Source of the DNA: Eubacteriales bacterium
GTDB taxonomy: Bacteria > Bacillota_A > Clostridia > Christensenellales > Aristaeellaceae
Length of the DNA: 7,678 bases
Reading direction: 5' to 3'
Assembly (NCBI GenBank): GCA_030528845.1
Contig: JAUMYC010000117.1
Location: forward strand, 1 to 7,678
The position numbers and the translations under genes were made by a program. The notes beneath the pieces were generated by a model, which was not told the origin of the DNA, made no database searches, and worked only from the letters and a program-made list of their open reading frames with translations. This document shows, piece by piece, positions 6,348 to 7,678 of the stretch; position 1 is the first letter of the stretch; each line of letters starts with the position of its first letter.

Positions 6348-7678
6348 ATGACTGCAGAAATCCGCAAAAACACAAAGTCTGCGGCGGCGTCGATCGATTT
6401 CGACGAGCGCGCAAAGCAGATCCTCAGTTCGCCGCCCATCCTCTCCGCAAAGGACGTGGAAGTGCAGTTCACTCTGCGCGGCAAGAAGCTGACCGCCATC
6501 CGCCGCTGCTCTCTGGAGCTCTATGAAGGCGAGACTCTGGCCATCGTCGGCGAATCCGGCTCCGGCAAGTCCGTGTTCACCAAGTGCTTCGTCGGCATGC
6601 TGGACAAAAACGGCTCCATCACCAACGGCACGATCATGTATGATGGCCGCGACCTCGCCTCCTTCTCCACCGAAAAGGAATGGCGCACCATCCGCGGCAA
6701 GAAGATCGCCATGGTCACGCAGGACCCGATGACCAGCCTGAACCCGCTCAAGAAGATCGGCCATCAGATTCAGGAAGCCATCGAGCTACACCAGGGCCTG
6801 CACGGCGCCGCCGCCAAGGCGGAGGCCATCCGCATGCTCGGCGTGGTCGGCATTCCGGACCCGGAGCGCCGCTACAACCAGTATCCGCATGAGTTCTCCG
6901 GCGGCATGCGCCAGCGCGTCGTCATCGCCATCGCCGTGGCCTGCCGTCCGCAGATCCTCATCTGCGACGAGCCCACCACCGCTCTGGACGTGACCATTCA
7001 GGCGCAGATCCTCGACCTGATCCGCAAGCTCCAGAAGGAGCAGCACATGACCATCATCTACATCACCCACGATCTGGGCGTTGTAGCGAACGTTGCCGAC
7101 CGCGTGGCCGTCATGTACGCCGGCCAGATCGTCGAGATCGGCATGGTCGACGAGATCTTCTTCGATTCCTGGCATCCCTACAGCTGGGCGCTGCTGAGCG
7201 CTCTGCCGCAGCTGGGCATCAAGGGCGAGAAGCTGCCCGCCATCGACGGCACCCCGCCGAACCTGTTCAACAAGGTCGTGGGCGACGCCTTCGCTCCCCG
7301 CAACCACAACGCGCTCTTCATCGACTTCCTCGAGGAGCCGCCGCTCTTTGACGTGACCCCGACCCATCAGGCTAAGACCTGGCTGATGGACCCGCGCGCT
7401 CCCATGCTCGAGCAGCCGGACACCATCCGCCGCCTCAGCCGCCAGCATATCGACGGCGACACTTCGAACGTGCAGGTCAAGCATCCGCACGACGACCCGA
7501 AGCGCGAGACGATCCTCGAGGTCAAGAACCTCGAAGTCACCTTCGGCTCCGGCAAGAAGAAGTTCGTGGCCGTGAAGGACGTCAACTTCGAGATCTACAA
7601 GGGCGAGACCTTCTCTCTGGTCGGCGAATCCGGCTCCGGCAAGACCACCATCGGCCGCGCCATCGTCCGCATCAACCC
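6348..7678 (+). CDS. oppD: Fused OppD-OppF peptide transporter ATPase (3' end cut by window)
   Basis: The frame is open for 443 codons to the window edge. The first nucleotide-binding domain (about residues 31-275) is complete: Walker A GESGSGKS at 68-75, Q-loop Gln125, signature FSGGMRQR at 183-190, Walker B ILICDEP at 203-209 with catalytic Glu208, D-loop TALD at 211-214, and His241. An oligopeptide-transporter C-terminal domain follows (HPY at 276-278, then about 277-350) with the GDAFAPRN...TWL pattern of Gram-positive OppD/AmiE instead of the four-cysteine form. After a polar linker (about 352-387) the frame enters a second ATPase domain of OppF/AmiF character, with [16 protein letters not shown] at 419-434. 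Both ATPase halves are therefore one polypeptide, where most relatives have two genes. It should bind OppB and OppC at the inner membrane face and hydrolyse ATP for uptake. The second domain's remaining motifs are outside the window. Confidence 0.93.
   Translation, partial: MTAEIRKNTKSAAASIDFDERAKQILSSPPILSAKDVEVQFTLRGKKLTAIRRCSLELYEGETLAIVGESGSGKSVFTKCFVGMLDKNGSITNGTIMYDGRDLASFSTEKEWRTIRGKKIAMVTQDPMTSLNPLKKIGHQIQEAIELHQGLHGAAAKAEAIRMLGVVGIPDPERRYNQYPHEFSGGMRQRVVIAIAVACRPQILICDEPTTALDVTIQAQILDLIRKLQKEQHMTIIYITHDLGVVANVADRVAVMYAGQIVEIGMVDEIFFDSWHPYSWALLSALPQLGIKGEKLPAIDGTPPNLFNKVVGDAFAPRNHNALFIDFLEEPPLFDVTPTHQAKTWLMDPRAPMLEQPDTIRRLSRQHIDGDTSNVQVKHPHDDPKRETILEVKNLEVTFGSGKKKFVAVKDVNFEIYKGETFSLVGESGSGKTTIGRAIVRIN

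Noticed and set aside
5247..6764. A 505-codon minus-strand open frame across the oppC permease and the start of the ATPase gene
   Set aside because: It is antisense to two well-supported genes, has low-complexity Asp/Gly/Val/His-rich composition and no family motif; codon bias explains it.
1..7678. CRISPR arrays, tRNA or rRNA genes, insertion sequences, attachment sites
   Set aside because: I saw no spaced repeats, cloverleaf-like sequence, terminal inverted repeats or transposase-like protein on either strand.

Overview
The window looks like chromosomal DNA from a moderately GC-rich member of the Bacillota, probably a Clostridia-type anaerobe. The evidence is strong AAGGAGG-type ribosome binding sites, a near-consensus sigma-A promoter, an AzlC/AzlD pair, and a peptide transporter whose ATPase resembles the Gram-positive OppD/OppF (AmiE/AmiF) branch. 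The species cannot be named from the sequence.

Left part (1-1854): a probable 28-residue C-terminal tail of a plus-strand gene ends at 87 and is followed by a strong intrinsic terminator. Converging on it from the right is a minus-strand pair, azlC-azlD, with a 4-base ATGA overlap; these are the two subunits of a branched-chain amino acid exporter. Further right, also on the minus strand, is a small membrane protein of unknown function (about 136 residues) with its own terminator. Its start is problematic: the only start in frame is TTG, while a better-placed ATG lies one frame away.

Middle (1855-2118): a divergent intergenic region carrying an AT-rich tract, a near-perfect promoter (TTGACG, 17 bp, TATAAT) and a leader of roughly 60 nt with a strong ribosome binding site. 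It drives the right-hand operon.

Right part (2119-7678, plus strand): an oligopeptide-type ABC importer operon in the order substrate-binding protein, permease B, permease C, ATPase. A stable hairpin separates the binding protein from the rest and probably lets it be made in excess. The permease genes overlap by one base, and the ATPase follows with a strong ribosome binding site. The ATPase is a single reading frame in which an OppD-like domain runs through a linker into an OppF-like domain; it is cut by the window end. The binding protein captures peptides outside the cell, the two permeases form the channel, and the fused ATPase powers import.

I do not see a wholly new system. The points most worth a second look are the binding protein's lack of a lipoprotein cysteine, the ATPase fusion, a rare-codon patch in the first permease gene, and the start or frameshift question in the small membrane protein gene.
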